A stretch of DNA of 64,000 nt, from NCBI RefSeq assembly GCF_014467075.1, contig NZ_AP023027.1, positions 1,615,501-1,679,500 on the forward strand, in the 5' to 3' direction. Position numbers and translations under genes: made by a program. This DNA comes from Anaerostipes caccae L1-92 (GTDB lineage: Bacteria; Bacillota; Clostridia; Lachnospirales; Lachnospiraceae). A model generated the notes under the pieces. That model was given only the letters and a program-made list of their open reading frames with translations, was not told the origin of the DNA and made no database searches. Shown piece after piece: positions 36,717-46,479 of this stretch. The number at the start of each line of letters is the position of its first letter. Position 1 is the stretch's first letter.

Positions 36717-37292
36717 ATGTCAAATTTATTATTAGTCGCAATCGGTGCGGCATTAGTTAATAACGTAGTATTGAGCCAGTTCTTAGGCCTTTGTCCTTTC
36801 CTTGGTGTATCCAAGAAGGTAGAGACCGCCGGCGGAATGGGCGCTGCGGTTATTTTCGTCATCACGATCGCCTCAGCGGTTACCTATTTCGTTTATGCTG
36901 GCATACTCGTGCCGTTTCATCTGGAATATCTTCAGACGATCGCATTTATTCTTGTCATTGCGGCATTGGTGCAGTTCGTGGAAATGTTTTTAAAGAAATC
37001 TATGCCGGCTCTCTATGAGTCTTTAGGCGTATATCTTCCGCTGATCACTACCAACTGTGCGGTGCTCGGTGTTGCATTGAATAACGTTCAGTATGATTAC
37101 AACTTTATTACCAGTGTAGTCAACGGATTTGGAGTGGCTGTCGGATTTACCATCGCCATCGTGATCCTGGCCGGTATCCGCGAGAAACTAGAATACAACA
37201 ACATCCCGGAATCTTTCAAAGGAATGCCGATCACTCTTGTCACGGCAGGTCTGATGGCTATCGCTTTCTTTGGATTCTCAGGAATCATATAG
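36717..37292 (+). CDS. rnfA: Rnf complex subunit RnfA
   Basis: RnfA pairs with RnfE in the membrane to form the central cluster-binding core. The 191-residue length and sequence (NNVVLSQFLGLCPFLGVSKK and LPLITTNCAVLGVAL, each with the conserved Cys) are typical. About six transmembrane helices are visible. GGGGGG precedes the ATG by seven bases. Confidence 0.96.
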   Translation: MSNLLLVAIGAALVNNVVLSQFLGLCPFLGVSKKVETAGGMGAAVIFVITIASAVTYFVYAGILVPFHLEYLQTIAFILVIAALVQFVEMFLKKSMPALYESLGVYLPLITTNCAVLGVALNNVQYDYNFITSVVNGFGVAVGFTIAIVILAGIREKLEYNNIPESFKGMPITLVTAGLMAIAFFGFSGII

Positions 37293-37305
37293 GGAGGTAG
37301 CATAA

Positions 37306-38100
37306 ATGGATATTACAGCAATTATTCTCGCGGCCGTCGTGGTCGGAGGAATTGGTTTGGTCATTGCTATTCTTTTAGGAATCGCTTCTGAGAAGTTTAA
37401 GGTTCCGGTCAATGAAAAAGAAGTAGCAGTCCGAGCAGAACTTCCCGGCAATAACTGCGGAGGATGCGGATACGCCGGATGTGACGGGCTTGCAAAAGCG
37501 ATCGCAAACGGAGAAGCTGCGGTCAATGCCTGTCCGGTAGGCGGGCCTTCAGCGGCAGAAAAAATCGGTGCCATCATGGGTGTGGAAGCCGGTGATTTCG
37601 TAAAACAGGTGGCATTCGTAAAGTGTGCGGGAACTTGTGAGAAAGCATCAAATAAATACGAATATACAGGACAGATGAGCTGTGTGGAAGCGATGAATGT
37701 GCCCGGAGAAGGGCCGAAGGCCTGCTCTTTCGGATGTATGGGATTCGGAAGCTGCGCTCAGGTCTGCCCTGAGAATGCAATTTCCATCGTCAACGGGATT
37801 GCCTATGTTGACAAAGAAGCGTGCATCGGCTGCGGAAAATGTACCGATATCTGCCCGAAGGGACTCATTGAACTGGTTCCTTATGACAAGAAGCATTTAG
37901 TACAGTGTAATTCTAAAGACAAGGGAAAAGACGTCATGTCTGTGTGCAAAGCCGGATGCATCGGCTGCGGACTTTGTGCGAAGGAATGTAAGCTTGGAGC
38001 GATTACGGTAGAAAATAATATTGCTCATATTGATTATGAGAAATGTGTCAACTGCGGACTCTGTGCCAAAAAGTGTCCGAAAAAAATCATTACGGTATAA
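37306..38100 (+). CDS. rnfB: Rnf complex ferredoxin subunit RnfB
   Basis: RnfB receives electrons from ferredoxin. The 264-residue protein has an N-terminal membrane helix (about 4-26), the four-Cys domain with NNCGGCGYAGCDGLAKA and ACPVGG, and several 4Fe-4S motifs towards the C terminus (CIGCGKCTDICPKG, CIGCGLCAKECKLG, CVNCGLCAKKCPKK). It closes the operon and is followed by a terminator. Confidence 0.96.
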   Translation: MDITAIILAAVVVGGIGLVIAILLGIASEKFKVPVNEKEVAVRAELPGNNCGGCGYAGCDGLAKAIANGEAAVNACPVGGPSAAEKIGAIMGVEAGDFVKQVAFVKCAGTCEKASNKYEYTGQMSCVEAMNVPGEGPKACSFGCMGFGSCAQVCPENAISIVNGIAYVDKEACIGCGKCTDICPKGLIELVPYDKKHLVQCNSKDKGKDVMSVCKAGCIGCGLCAKECKLGAITVENNIAHIDYEKCVNCGLCAKKCPKKIITV

Positions 38101-38126
38101 TAAAGTGAATGATAAAAAGATCATTA

Positions 38127-38158
38127 GGCTGTATCTGACTGGAGGATACAGCCTTTTT
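38127..38158 (+). terminator. Terminator after the rnf operon
   Basis: GGCTGTATC (38127-38135) pairs exactly with GATACAGCC (38145-38153), followed by TTTTT. Confidence 0.92.
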
Positions 38159-38161
38159 GTC

Positions 38162-38188
38162 ACACTTTATTTCCTGGTGCATACACTA
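38162..38188 (+). promoter_or_regulatory. Sigma-K/E-like sporulation promoter
   Basis: AC (38162-38163), 16 bases, CATACACTA (38180-38188) fits the sigma-K pattern AC-N16-CATANNNTA, and the -10 also fits sigma-E. It lies 30 bases before a YlmC/YmxH sporulation gene. A sigma-A -10 (TATAAC) nearby is the alternative. Confidence 0.45.
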
Positions 38189-38217
38189 TTATAACTATTT
38201 TTCTGGGGTGGCGTTTC

Positions 38218-38463
38218 ATGAAGTTTTTAGAGTTAAGGGAAAAGGATGTGATCAACTGCCGGACCGGAGATAAACTGGGATGTGTCATCGATCTGGAGTT
38301 TGACCCGGCGTCAGGTCAGATTTTATGCCTGATCGTTCCAAAAGCGACAAAGATCCTGTGCTTTACAAAAGGTGAGTTTTATTATATTCCATATAAGAAG
38401 ATCATTCGAATCGGCTGTGACACTGTATTGGTGGATATTAATGAAAAAGAATGTTTGAAGTGA
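38218..38463 (+). CDS. YlmC/YmxH family PRC-barrel sporulation protein
   Basis: The 81-residue PRC-barrel protein begins MKFLELREKDVINCRTGDKL and continues GCVIDLEFDPASGQILCLIV, the signature of YlmC/YmxH proteins found in sporulating Firmicutes. Their molecular role is not established. The ATG follows GGGGTGG. A sporulation-type promoter lies upstream, and nrdR is downstream. Confidence 0.88.
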   Translation: MKFLELREKDVINCRTGDKLGCVIDLEFDPASGQILCLIVPKATKILCFTKGEFYYIPYKKIIRIGCDTVLVDINEKECLK

Positions 38464-38569
38464 TCTGGAAAAAATGATATACTTCCTTTAACGAATGGAA
38501 AATCTTGAGGCAGACGTGATCTGCCTCTCAAAAGAGTACAAAGAAAAGCATAGCCCGGGAGGTAGAAAA

Positions 38570-39019
38570 ATGAGGTGCCCTTATTGCGGAAGTGAAAATT
38601 CCAGAGTCATTGATTCCAGACATTCGGAAGACAATAACTCCATAAGGAGAAGAAGACAGTGTGACGACTGCAGCAAGCGTTTCACGACCTATGAAAAGAT
38701 CGAGACAGAACCGCTGTCTGTGATCAAAAAGGACAAGACCAGACAGATGTATGACCGCTCCAAGATCAAGGCGGGTATCGTACAGTCCTGCCACAAACTG
38801 CCTATATCCATGGGACAGATCGATCAGATCGTAGATGAGATCGAGACAAAGATCTATAATCTCGGACAGCGCGAGGTGGAGAGTTCCCTGATCGGAGAAA
38901 TCGTCATGGACAAGCTGAAGGAACTGAATGAGGTGGCATATGTAAGATTTGCCGCTATATACAGAGAGTTCAAAGATGTGAACACCTTTATGAGTGAACT
39001 AAAAAAATTGCTGAAATAG
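38570..39019 (+). CDS. nrdR: Transcriptional repressor NrdR
   Basis: NrdR represses ribonucleotide reductase operons in response to the dATP/ATP balance. The 149-residue protein begins MRCPYCGSENSRVIDSRHS, with a zinc ribbon (CPYC and CDDC pairs) at 1-40 and an ATP cone from about 48 (LSVIKKDKTRQMYDRSKIKAG). I start at 38570 because GGGAGG lies seven bases upstream and the zinc ribbon then begins at residue 1. Its likely target in this window is nrdDG, which has two phased NrdR boxes. Confidence 0.96.
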   Translation: MRCPYCGSENSRVIDSRHSEDNNSIRRRRQCDDCSKRFTTYEKIETEPLSVIKKDKTRQMYDRSKIKAGIVQSCHKLPISMGQIDQIVDEIETKIYNLGQREVESSLIGEIVMDKLKELNEVAYVRFAAIYREFKDVNTFMSELKKLLK

Positions 39020-39047
39020 TTGTAAAAATTTAGAAAATATGATAAGA
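39019..39047 (+). promoter_or_regulatory. Promoter of the YifB/ComM gene
   Basis: TTGTAA (39019-39024), 17 bases, TAAGAT (39042-39047), 48 bases before the start codon. Confidence 0.55.
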
Positions 39048-39094
39048 TACAGTATATTGTTAGCTGAGAGGCTTCCGGGAAAGAAGGAGGCTTT

Positions 39095-40612
39095 ATGTTT
39101 TGTTCGATGCTAAGCGGCATTGTCTCAGGCGCCGCAGGCTGTATCATTCAGGTCGAAGCGGAATTAAGAAGCGGTCTCCCATACTTTACTATGGTAGGCC
39201 GCCTTTCTAATGAAGCAAAAGAATCCAGGCACAGAGTGGAATCCGCGCTGCGGGCTCTGGGCTGTCCGCTCCCTCCGATGAAAGTTACCGTTAATCTATC
39301 TCCTGCCGATATCAGAAAGACAGGAACTGCATTTGATCTTCCCATCGCAGCGGCCGTTATGGCCGGTCTCAACTATATTCCATTTACTAAAGAACCGCCT
39401 ATCTGCCTCCTGGGAGAGCTGGGACTGGATGGCAGTGTCCATGGGATCAGACAGTGCCTGCCCATCATCATGGAAGGAAAAAAGCAGGGCATCCGGCGGT
39501 TTATGGTTCCCTATGATGATATGGAATCTCTTGTATATATGAAAGATGTGGAATTGGTTCCGGTAAAACATCTCTCCGATGCTGTGGACTATTTCAGAAA
39601 CGGGTGTGTGCTTCCATACCATTTTCAGAAAAAAAGGATAATTCTAAACAGCCAGTGTCTTGATTTTTCGGAAATAAAAGGGCAGGCTTTCTTAAAAAGA
39701 GCTCTGGAGATCGCCGTGACCGGGAGACATCACATTCTTCTGATCGGAGCTCCGGGATGCGGCAAAACTATGGTCCTGGAACGGATTCCTTCTATTATGA
39801 ATAGTTTATCTGAGGACGAATACCTGGAGGTGCAGGCTCTCTATCAGGCGGCAGGAATCCACAGGGATGCAGGGGATTTTTGCCCGCCTTTCCGAAAACC
39901 CCATTCTTCCATATCCAGAGGAGCGCTGATCGGTGGGGGAGCGGTTCCAAAAGTCGGAGAGATCACACTTGCCCACAAAGGTGTGCTGTTTTTGGATGAA
40001 CTGGCACAGTTTGACGCCAAATGTATTGAAGCACTGAGACAGCCGCTGGAAGATAAGCAGATTATTTTAAACAGGCTTGGGAGAGACTATACCATGCCTG
40101 CGGACTTTTTACTTGCAGCGGCCATGAACCCGTGTCCATGCGGCAACAGCTTCACTCCGGAGGCATGCCGGTGCAGCGCGGGTCAAAAGCGGTCCTATTA
40201 TCACAGACTTTCCGGTCCCGTACTGGACCGTTTTGACCTGATCCTTACAGTTGGACAGGAGGCAAAGAAAATGGACGCTGAGACGGAAACTTCGGCTGTT
40301 ATCCGCAGCAGGGTCATAGAGCATATCAGGGAGGAACAGAGAGAACTCTCGGATACTCCGTATTCTTATTTTAGTCAGATACAGGCAGAGGATATAGAAA
40401 AAATTTGTCCCCTGAATAAAGAAAGCCAAAAAATTTTGAAAGAAGAACAAAAGAAACATCATATTTCAATGCGGGGTATTCATAAGATTGTGAGGACAGC
40501 AAAAACGATTGCCGGAATGGAACAGCAAAGCGGGATAGGAGAGGGACATCTTATAGAGGCACTGTCTCTGCGCAATATGGAGTTTTTATCGGAGGCTGTG
40601 GGGTATGAATGA
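39095..40612 (+). CDS. YifB/ComM-family Mg-chelatase-like AAA ATPase
   Basis: The 505-residue protein has the ChlI/Lon-protease-like N-terminal domain (to about 170), a AAA module with Walker A LIGAPGCGKTMVLERI and Walker B GVLFLDELAQF, and the C-terminal Mg-chelatase-like domain. In naturally competent Proteobacteria ComM is a helicase that drives branch migration during integration of transformed DNA. Its position directly before dprA supports a recombination role here. The ATG follows GGAGG, and its end overlaps dprA by eight bases. Confidence 0.9.
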   Translation: MFCSMLSGIVSGAAGCIIQVEAELRSGLPYFTMVGRLSNEAKESRHRVESALRALGCPLPPMKVTVNLSPADIRKTGTAFDLPIAAAVMAGLNYIPFTKEPPICLLGELGLDGSVHGIRQCLPIIMEGKKQGIRRFMVPYDDMESLVYMKDVELVPVKHLSDAVDYFRNGCVLPYHFQKKRIILNSQCLDFSEIKGQAFLKRALEIAVTGRHHILLIGAPGCGKTMVLERIPSIMNSLSEDEYLEVQALYQAAGIHRDAGDFCPPFRKPHSSISRGALIGGGAVPKVGEITLAHKGVLFLDELAQFDAKCIEALRQPLEDKQIILNRLGRDYTMPADFLLAAAMNPCPCGNSFTPEACRCSAGQKRSYYHRLSGPVLDRFDLILTVGQEAKKMDAETETSAVIRSRVIEHIREEQRELSDTPYSYFSQIQAEDIEKICPLNKESQKILKEEQKKHHISMRGIHKIVRTAKTIAGMEQQSGIGEGHLIEALSLRNMEFLSEAVGYE

Positions 40613-41684
40613 AAAGCTTTCGTGGTTTTGGTTTACGTCGCTTCTTGAGATAAACCGGAAGACGCAGGGTAAGATTCTTTCTGCCGTTCTTCACCCGGAA
40701 GAACTCAGGAAACTTAATGAAGAGACTGCAAAATCATTTCTTAATAAAAGACAGTACCGGCTTTTTCTTGAGACAAGAGATGAATCTTATATCTGTAAGA
40801 AGTACGAGGAGTTAAAAAAGCAGAAAACAGACTATATTATATGGAAAGAACCCGATTATCCGCAGCGGCTTAAACAGATCTATGACTATCCGTTCGGGAT
40901 TTTTAGAAAAGGCAGGCCGAGAGAATCAAGGCTGGTCATCGCAATGGTAGGGGCCAGATCCTGTACTTTATATGGAAGAGAGATGGCAGGATATTTTGCG
41001 AAGGAGCTGTCCGGGAGAGGTGTTCTGATCGTCAGCGGCATGGCCAGGGGAATCGACGGAGCTTCTCACAGGGGAGCCCTGGATGCAGGCGCGCCGACGG
41101 CAGGTGTTTTGGGATGCGGGATTGACCGGATCTATCCGAAAGTTCATCAAAAACTCTTCGCCGATGTGGAGAAACAGGGGGTGATCTATTCTGAGTATGG
41201 TCCCGGTGTAGAGCCGTTTTCTTTTCTCTTTCCGCAGAGGAACAGGATCATCAGCGGACTTTCCGACGGAATCTTTGTAGTAGAGGCCAGAGAGAAAAGC
41301 GGATCTCTGATCACAGCGGACTGCGGATTGGAACAAAATAAAGAAATTTTTGCACTTCCGGGCAATGTGACGAGTGATGTATCAAGGGGCTGCCACCGCC
41401 TGATCCAGCAAGGCGCCAAGCTGGTTTCCGGTCCCGAAGATATCTTAAATGAATTTCCAAAATTCAGAGTATTTTCACATAATGTCTGTCAATTTGATAA
41501 AAATTCACTTGCTAGAGGTGAAAAAATGGTGTATGATGTTTTGAGTTTGGAACCCAAATGCCTGGAACAGATAGCTTCGGAGGCAAGACTGCCGGTCACA
41601 GAGACTGTGACATCCTTATACTATTTAAAGAGGCAGGGGTTGGCAGAGGAAATACTGAAAAATTATTACATAATAAAAATATAA
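40605..41684 (+). CDS. dprA: DNA-processing protein DprA
   Basis: DprA loads RecA on incoming single-stranded DNA. The 359-residue protein has an N-terminal helical region, the Rossmann-like core (MVGARSCTLYGREMAG, SGMARGIDGASHRGALDAG, FPQRNRIISGLSDGIFVVEA) and a C-terminal winged helix (LEQIASEARLPVTETVTSLY). It is translationally coupled to the YifB/ComM gene and followed by topA after 15 bases. This dprA-topA-codY cluster matches Bacillus order with genes missing between. Confidence 0.95.
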   Translation: MNEKLSWFWFTSLLEINRKTQGKILSAVLHPEELRKLNEETAKSFLNKRQYRLFLETRDESYICKKYEELKKQKTDYIIWKEPDYPQRLKQIYDYPFGIFRKGRPRESRLVIAMVGARSCTLYGREMAGYFAKELSGRGVLIVSGMARGIDGASHRGALDAGAPTAGVLGCGIDRIYPKVHQKLFADVEKQGVIYSEYGPGVEPFSFLFPQRNRIISGLSDGIFVVEAREKSGSLITADCGLEQNKEIFALPGNVTSDVSRGCHRLIQQGAKLVSGPEDILNEFPKFRVFSHNVCQFDKNSLARGEKMVYDVLSLEPKCLEQIASEARLPVTETVTSLYYLKRQGLAEEILKNYYIIKI

Positions 41685-41699
41685 TTAAGAGGTGCAAAA

Positions 41700-43793
41700 A
41701 TGCCAAAATACTTAGTAATTGTAGAATCACCAGCGAAAGCAAAGACGATCAATAAATTTTTAGGGAAAAATTATACAGTCATTGCATCCAACGGTCATGT
41801 GAGGGATCTCCCCAAGAGTACGATGGGAATCGACCTGGAACATAATTTTGAACCAAAATATATTACGATCCGGGGCAAGGGAGAAGTATTGGCGGCACTG
41901 AGAAAAGAAGTGAAGAAGGCCGATAAAGTTTATCTCGCGACTGACCCTGACCGGGAGGGGGAAGCAATTTCATGGCATCTTTATTATGCGCTGAAGCTGG
42001 AGAATAAAAAATGCAGCCGTATCACGTTCAATGAGATCACCAAGAATGCAGTCAAGGAATCCTTAAAGCATGCGAGAGAGATCGACATGGACCTGGTGGA
42101 TGCCCAGCAGGCGAGGCGTGTCCTGGACCGGATTGTGGGGTATAAGATCAGTCCTCTTTTATGGGCAAAGATCAAGAGGGGATTGAGCGCAGGACGGGTA
42201 CAGTCTGTGGCTCTTCGCCTGATCTGTGACCGGGAAGAAGAGATCAGCGCTTTCATACCGGAAGAATACTGGTCACTGGATGCTTTCCTGAATGTGAAAG
42301 GGAGCAAAAAGCCTCTGGAGGCCAAGTTTGCCGGTGACAAAGACGGGAAAATCGAGATTAAGAATGAAGAACAGCTGAACAAGATCCTTGCGGAATTGGA
42401 AGGAGCCGAGTTTCATGTTGACAGCGTAAAGACAGGGGAGCGTATCAAGAAAGCACCGCTTCCGTTTACGACCAGCACGATGCAGCAGGATGCATCCAGC
42501 AAACTGAATTTTCCGACAGCAAAGACCATGAGGATTGCCCAGCAGCTGTATGAAGGTGTGGACATTAAAGGGAAAGGCACCGTGGGATTGATTACTTATC
42601 TTCGTACAGACTCCACAAGGATTTCGGAAGAGGCAGATAAAAATGCCAGAGAGTTTATCTCCGAAACTTATGGAAGTGATTTTGTCGGAAACGGACAAGT
42701 TTCAAAAAAGGACGGCAAAAATGTACAGGATGCCCATGAAGCGATTCGTCCAACTTACATCGAAAATACTCCGGCGAGCCTGAAAGAACAGCTTTCCAGA
42801 GACCAGTTCAGGCTTTATCAGCTGATCTGGAACCGGTTTATGGCGAGCCGCATGAGTGCAGCCAAGTATGAGACCACATCCGTAAAGATCGATGCCAACG
42901 GATACCGTTTCAATGCCTCCGCATCCAAGATCGTTTTTGACGGATTTTTGACTGTGTACAACATCGACAATGAAAAATCAAAAGGAAATGTCATACTGAA
43001 AAGTATTGATACTTCCACGGAACTGAAGTTAAAAGAGTTTGACCATAAACAACATTTTACACAGCCGCCGGCCCACTACACGGAAGCAACCCTTGTCCGC
43101 ACCCTGGAAGAACAGGGGATCGGACGGCCGAGTACGTATGCTCCTACCATATCGACGATCATTGCCAGAAGGTATGTGGTTAAGGAAAAGAAGAATCTGT
43201 ATATGACGGAGCTTGGAGAAGCGGTCAATACTATGATGAAAAAGGCATTCCCGTCTATTGTGGATGTGCATTTTACCGCCACGATGGAGGCACTTTTAGA
43301 TATGGTGGAGGAAGGCAAGGTCCACTGGAAATCAGTGGTGGAAAACTTCTATCCGGATCTGAAAGAAGCCGTGGAGGCCGCAGAAAAAGAGCTGGAGCAG
43401 GTGACCATCGAGGATGAAGTGACCGACGTAGTCTGTGACCAGTGCGGACGCAACATGGTTGTGAAATACGGGCCGTATGGGAAATTCCTGGCCTGTCCGG
43501 GATTCCCTGACTGCCGAAACACAAAGCCTCATTTTGAAAAGATCGGAGTTCCATGTCCGCTGTGCGGAAAGGAAGTCGTCCTGAAAAAAACCAAGAAGGG
43601 CCGGAAATACTACGGATGTGAGGATAACCCGGAATGCGAATTTATGTCATGGCAGAAGCCTTCTACCGTCAAGTGTGAGCGCTGCGGAAAGTATATGGTG
43701 GAAAAAGGAAAGAAACTGGTTTGTTCAGACGAACACTGCGGATATGTATGTGATCTGCCGAAAGAGGAAGAAGTTACGAAAAATAAGGAGTAG
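41700..43793 (+). CDS. topA: DNA topoisomerase I (type IA)
   Basis: TopA relaxes negative supercoils. The 697-residue protein has the Toprim domain at the N terminus (IVESPAKAKTINKFLG; ATDPDREGEAISWHL) and the active-site Tyr300 in GLITYLRTDSTRI. Three C-terminal four-Cys zinc modules follow (CDQCGRNMVVKYGPYGKF, CPLCGKEVVLKKTKKG and CERCGKYMVEKG). It ends two bases before codY. Confidence 0.97.
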   Translation: MPKYLVIVESPAKAKTINKFLGKNYTVIASNGHVRDLPKSTMGIDLEHNFEPKYITIRGKGEVLAALRKEVKKADKVYLATDPDREGEAISWHLYYALKLENKKCSRITFNEITKNAVKESLKHAREIDMDLVDAQQARRVLDRIVGYKISPLLWAKIKRGLSAGRVQSVALRLICDREEEISAFIPEEYWSLDAFLNVKGSKKPLEAKFAGDKDGKIEIKNEEQLNKILAELEGAEFHVDSVKTGERIKKAPLPFTTSTMQQDASSKLNFPTAKTMRIAQQLYEGVDIKGKGTVGLITYLRTDSTRISEEADKNAREFISETYGSDFVGNGQVSKKDGKNVQDAHEAIRPTYIENTPASLKEQLSRDQFRLYQLIWNRFMASRMSAAKYETTSVKIDANGYRFNASASKIVFDGFLTVYNIDNEKSKGNVILKSIDTSTELKLKEFDHKQHFTQPPAHYTEATLVRTLEEQGIGRPSTYAPTISTIIARRYVVKEKKNLYMTELGEAVNTMMKKAFPSIVDVHFTATMEALLDMVEEGKVHWKSVVENFYPDLKEAVEAAEKELEQVTIEDEVTDVVCDQCGRNMVVKYGPYGKFLACPGFPDCRNTKPHFEKIGVPCPLCGKEVVLKKTKKGRKYYGCEDNPECEFMSWQKPSTVKCERCGKYMVEKGKKLVCSDEHCGYVCDLPKEEEVTKNKE

Positions 43794-43795
43794 CT

Positions 43796-44566
43796 ATGAG
43801 TGTACAATTATTAGATAAAACCAGGAAGATAAATAAATTACTGCATAACAACAATTCACAAAAAGTCGTTTTCAATGACATCTGTCAGGTTCTGATGGAG
43901 GTTATGGATTCCAATGTGATCGTTATCAGCAAAAAGGGAAAGATCTTAGGAATTCAAAATTCAGAGAACATAGATCCTATCGAAGAGATGATCAGCGGCA
44001 AAATCGGGGATTATATTGATACGGATTTAAATGAGCGTCTGCTGACGATATTATCCACGAAGGAGAATGTAAACCTCCAGACACTCGGTTTTGAAAGCGA
44101 CATTCACCGCTACTGCGGCATTATCTCCCCGATCGATATTGCAGGAGAGAGATTTGGCACGCTGTTTATGTACCGGATGGAAGATGACTATACGATCGAC
44201 GATATTATATTGGCTGAATACGGAACAACAGTCGTTGGTTTGGAGATGATGCGTTCTGTCAGTGAAGAGATGGAGAGTGAACGCAGAAAGCAGAATATTA
44301 TTGAATCTGCCTTCAGAACTCTCTCCTTTACGGAACTGGAAGCGGTTCATCACATTTTTGATGAACTGAACGGCAGCGAGGGCATTTTGGTTGCCAGCAA
44401 GATTGCCGACCGTTTCGGCATTACCCGATCAGTCATCGTCAATGCACTGAGAAAGCTGGAGAGTGCAGGAGTCATCGAGTCCCGGTCTTCCGGTATGAAA
44501 GGGACCTATATCAAAGTTGTAAATGACCTGATTTTTGACGAATTAAACCGTGCCGGGCGTATCTAG
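43796..44566 (+). CDS. codY: GTP-sensing global regulator CodY
   Basis: CodY represses nutrient-stress genes when bound to branched-chain amino acids and GTP. The 256-residue protein has the N-terminal GAF domain (MSVQLLDKTRKINKLLHNNN) and a C-terminal winged helix with the recognition segment VASKIADRFGITRSVIVNALRKLE. It starts two bases after topA behind AAGGAG. A candidate site lies at 6463 in this window. Confidence 0.96.
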   Translation: MSVQLLDKTRKINKLLHNNNSQKVVFNDICQVLMEVMDSNVIVISKKGKILGIQNSENIDPIEEMISGKIGDYIDTDLNERLLTILSTKENVNLQTLGFESDIHRYCGIISPIDIAGERFGTLFMYRMEDDYTIDDIILAEYGTTVVGLEMMRSVSEEMESERRKQNIIESAFRTLSFTELEAVHHIFDELNGSEGILVASKIADRFGITRSVIVNALRKLESAGVIESRSSGMKGTYIKVVNDLIFDELNRAGRI

Positions 44567-44587
44567 GCTTAAATTGCGAAGTTTTTC

Positions 44588-44617
44588 TTGCATTATACAA
44601 AATAGATGTGCTATACT
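44588..44617 (+). promoter_or_regulatory. Promoter of rpsB-tsf
   Basis: TTGCAT (44588-44593), 18 bases, TATACT (44612-44617). The leader that follows is about 95 bases and GC-richer than its surroundings. It can fold (TTCCGG near 44649 with CCGGGA near 44675), so S2 autoregulation is possible. Confidence 0.7.
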
Positions 44618-44717
44618 GTCAAAGGTAAAAATAAACACGCCGTTGGAATTCCGGTAGGTGCCGAAAGGTTTGCCGGGATAATGACAATGGTGGAAGCATA
44701 ACCAAAGGAGATTTTTT

Positions 44718-45446
44718 ATGAGCGTTATTTCAATGAAACAGTTATTAGAAGCAGGTGTTCATTTCGGACATCAGACAAGAAGATGGAATCCTAAAATGGC
44801 TCCGTACATTTACACAGAGCGTAATGGAATCCACATCATCGACCTTCAGAAATCCGTAGGCATGGTAGACGATGCATACAACGCAGTAAAAGAGTGTGTT
44901 GCAGAAGGCGGAAAGATTTTATTCGTGGGAACAAAGAAACAGGCTCAGGATTCTATCAAGACTGAAGCAGAGCGCTGCGGAATGTTCTATGTAAACCAGA
45001 GATGGTTAGGCGGAATGCTTACAAACTTCAAGACCATCAGAAGCCGTATCGACCGTTTAAAGAAGATCAAAAAGATGGAAGAAGACGGAACATTTGAAGT
45101 TCTTCCGAAGAAAGAAGTATTAGAACTTAGAAAAGAAATGGACAAATTACAGAAGAACTTAGGCGGAATCGAAGAGATGAACGAAATTCCGGATATGATC
45201 TTCATTGTAGATCCTAAAAAAGAAAATATCTGTGTTCAGGAAGCACATACATTGGGAATTCCTCTGGTAGGTATCGCTGATACAAACAGTGACCCGGAAG
45301 ATTTAGAATATATCATCCCAGGAAATGATGATGCAATCCGTGCAGTCAAATTGATCACATCTGCAATGGCTGATGCTGTTGTTGAAGCAAACCAGGGAAT
45401 GGATGCTGCTGATGTGGAAGCAGAAGAGGAAGCTGCAGAAGAATAA
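44718..45446 (+). CDS. rpsB: 30S ribosomal protein S2
   Basis: The 242-residue S2 is typical: [54 protein letters not shown] and [14 protein letters not shown]. It has an acidic Ala/Glu tail. AAAGGAG lies upstream. It is followed 21 bases later by tsf, the universal pairing. Confidence 0.98.
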   Translation: MSVISMKQLLEAGVHFGHQTRRWNPKMAPYIYTERNGIHIIDLQKSVGMVDDAYNAVKECVAEGGKILFVGTKKQAQDSIKTEAERCGMFYVNQRWLGGMLTNFKTIRSRIDRLKKIKKMEEDGTFEVLPKKEVLELRKEMDKLQKNLGGIEEMNEIPDMIFIVDPKKENICVQEAHTLGIPLVGIADTNSDPEDLEYIIPGNDDAIRAVKLITSAMADAVVEANQGMDAADVEAEEEAAEE

Positions 45447-45467
45447 GATTTATTTGGAGGAAAAATC

Positions 45468-46400
45468 ATGGCTATTACAGCAGGAATGGTAAAAGAATTA
45501 AGAGAAAAAACCGGTGCGGGAATGATGGACTGTAAAAAGGCATTAAACGCTACCGATGGAAATATGGAAGCAGCTGTTGAGCACTTAAGAGAGCAGGGAC
45601 TTGCAAAGGCTGAGAAGAAAGCCGGACGTATTGCTGCAGAGGGATTAGTAGCTACAAAACTTTCTGATGACGGAAAGAAAGCTGCTATCGTGGAAGTAAA
45701 CTCTGAGACTGACTTCGTTGCTAAGAACGAACAGTTCCAGACTTATGTTGCAGAGGTTGCCGATCAGGCCCTCACAACAGGCGCGGCAGACATCGAAGCT
45801 TTCCTGGCAGAAGAATCTAAAGCAGAAGCTGGAAAGACTGTAAAAGAAGTATTAGACGGAAAAATTGCCATCATCGGTGAGAACTTAAATATCCGCAGAT
45901 TTGCACAGATGGAATCAGCAGACGGATTCGTTGCTTCTTATATCCACGCAGGCGGAAAGATCGGCGTACTAGTAGAAGTTGAGACAGATGTTGTCAATGA
46001 CGATATCAAAGAAATGGGCAAAAACGTAGCTATGCAGGTAGCTGCTATCATGCCGAAATATACAAGCAGAGATGAAGTTTCCAAAGATTATATCGATCAT
46101 GAAACAGAAATCTTAAAGGCTCAGGCTAAGAATGAAAATCCAGACAAGCCGGACAATATCATCGAGAAGATGATCATCGGACGTCTGAACAAAGAATTAA
46201 AAGAAGTTTGTCTTTTAGATCAGGCTTATGTAAAGGCTGAAGACGGAAAACAGTCTGTTGGAAAATATGTAGAAGAAGTAGCAAAAGCTAATTCTGCGAA
46301 GATTGCCATCAAAGGATTCATCCGTTTTGAGACAGGCGAAGGAATCGAAAAGAAAGAAGAAAACTTTGCTGAGGAAGTGGCAAAGCAGATGGGAAACTAA
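45468..46400 (+). CDS. tsf: Elongation factor Ts
   Basis: EF-Ts recycles EF-Tu from the GDP to the GTP form. The 310-residue protein has the N-terminal UBA-like domain (VKELREKTGAGMMDCKKALN), the EF-Tu contact motif NSETDFVAKNE and two dimerisation subdomains. Codon usage favours TTA and GAA more than in neighbouring genes, consistent with high expression. GGAGG precedes the ATG. Confidence 0.98.
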   Translation: MAITAGMVKELREKTGAGMMDCKKALNATDGNMEAAVEHLREQGLAKAEKKAGRIAAEGLVATKLSDDGKKAAIVEVNSETDFVAKNEQFQTYVAEVADQALTTGAADIEAFLAEESKAEAGKTVKEVLDGKIAIIGENLNIRRFAQMESADGFVASYIHAGGKIGVLVEVETDVVNDDIKEMGKNVAMQVAAIMPKYTSRDEVSKDYIDHETEILKAQAKNENPDKPDNIIEKMIIGRLNKELKEVCLLDQAYVKAEDGKQSVGKYVEEVAKANSAKIAIKGFIRFETGEGIEKKEENFAEEVAKQMGN

Positions 46401-46441
46401 TCCCAGAGTGATTGAATTACCATTATCAGTGTAGACTGGAC

Positions 46442-46475
46442 AAAAGGGTCGTTGTATAACAACGATCCTTTTTTG
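46442..46475 (+). terminator. Terminator after tsf
   Basis: A stem of more than ten pairs (AAGGGTCGTTGT with ACAACGATCCTT) encloses an ATA loop and is followed by T residues. Confidence 0.9.
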
Positions 46476-46479
46476 TTAA

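Noticed and set aside
44640..44700. CCGGTAGGT-like sequence in the rpsB leader as a cyclic-di-GMP (GEMM) riboswitch
   Set aside because: Only a short stretch resembles the second GEMM stem; the first conserved half is absent and the gene is ribosomal.
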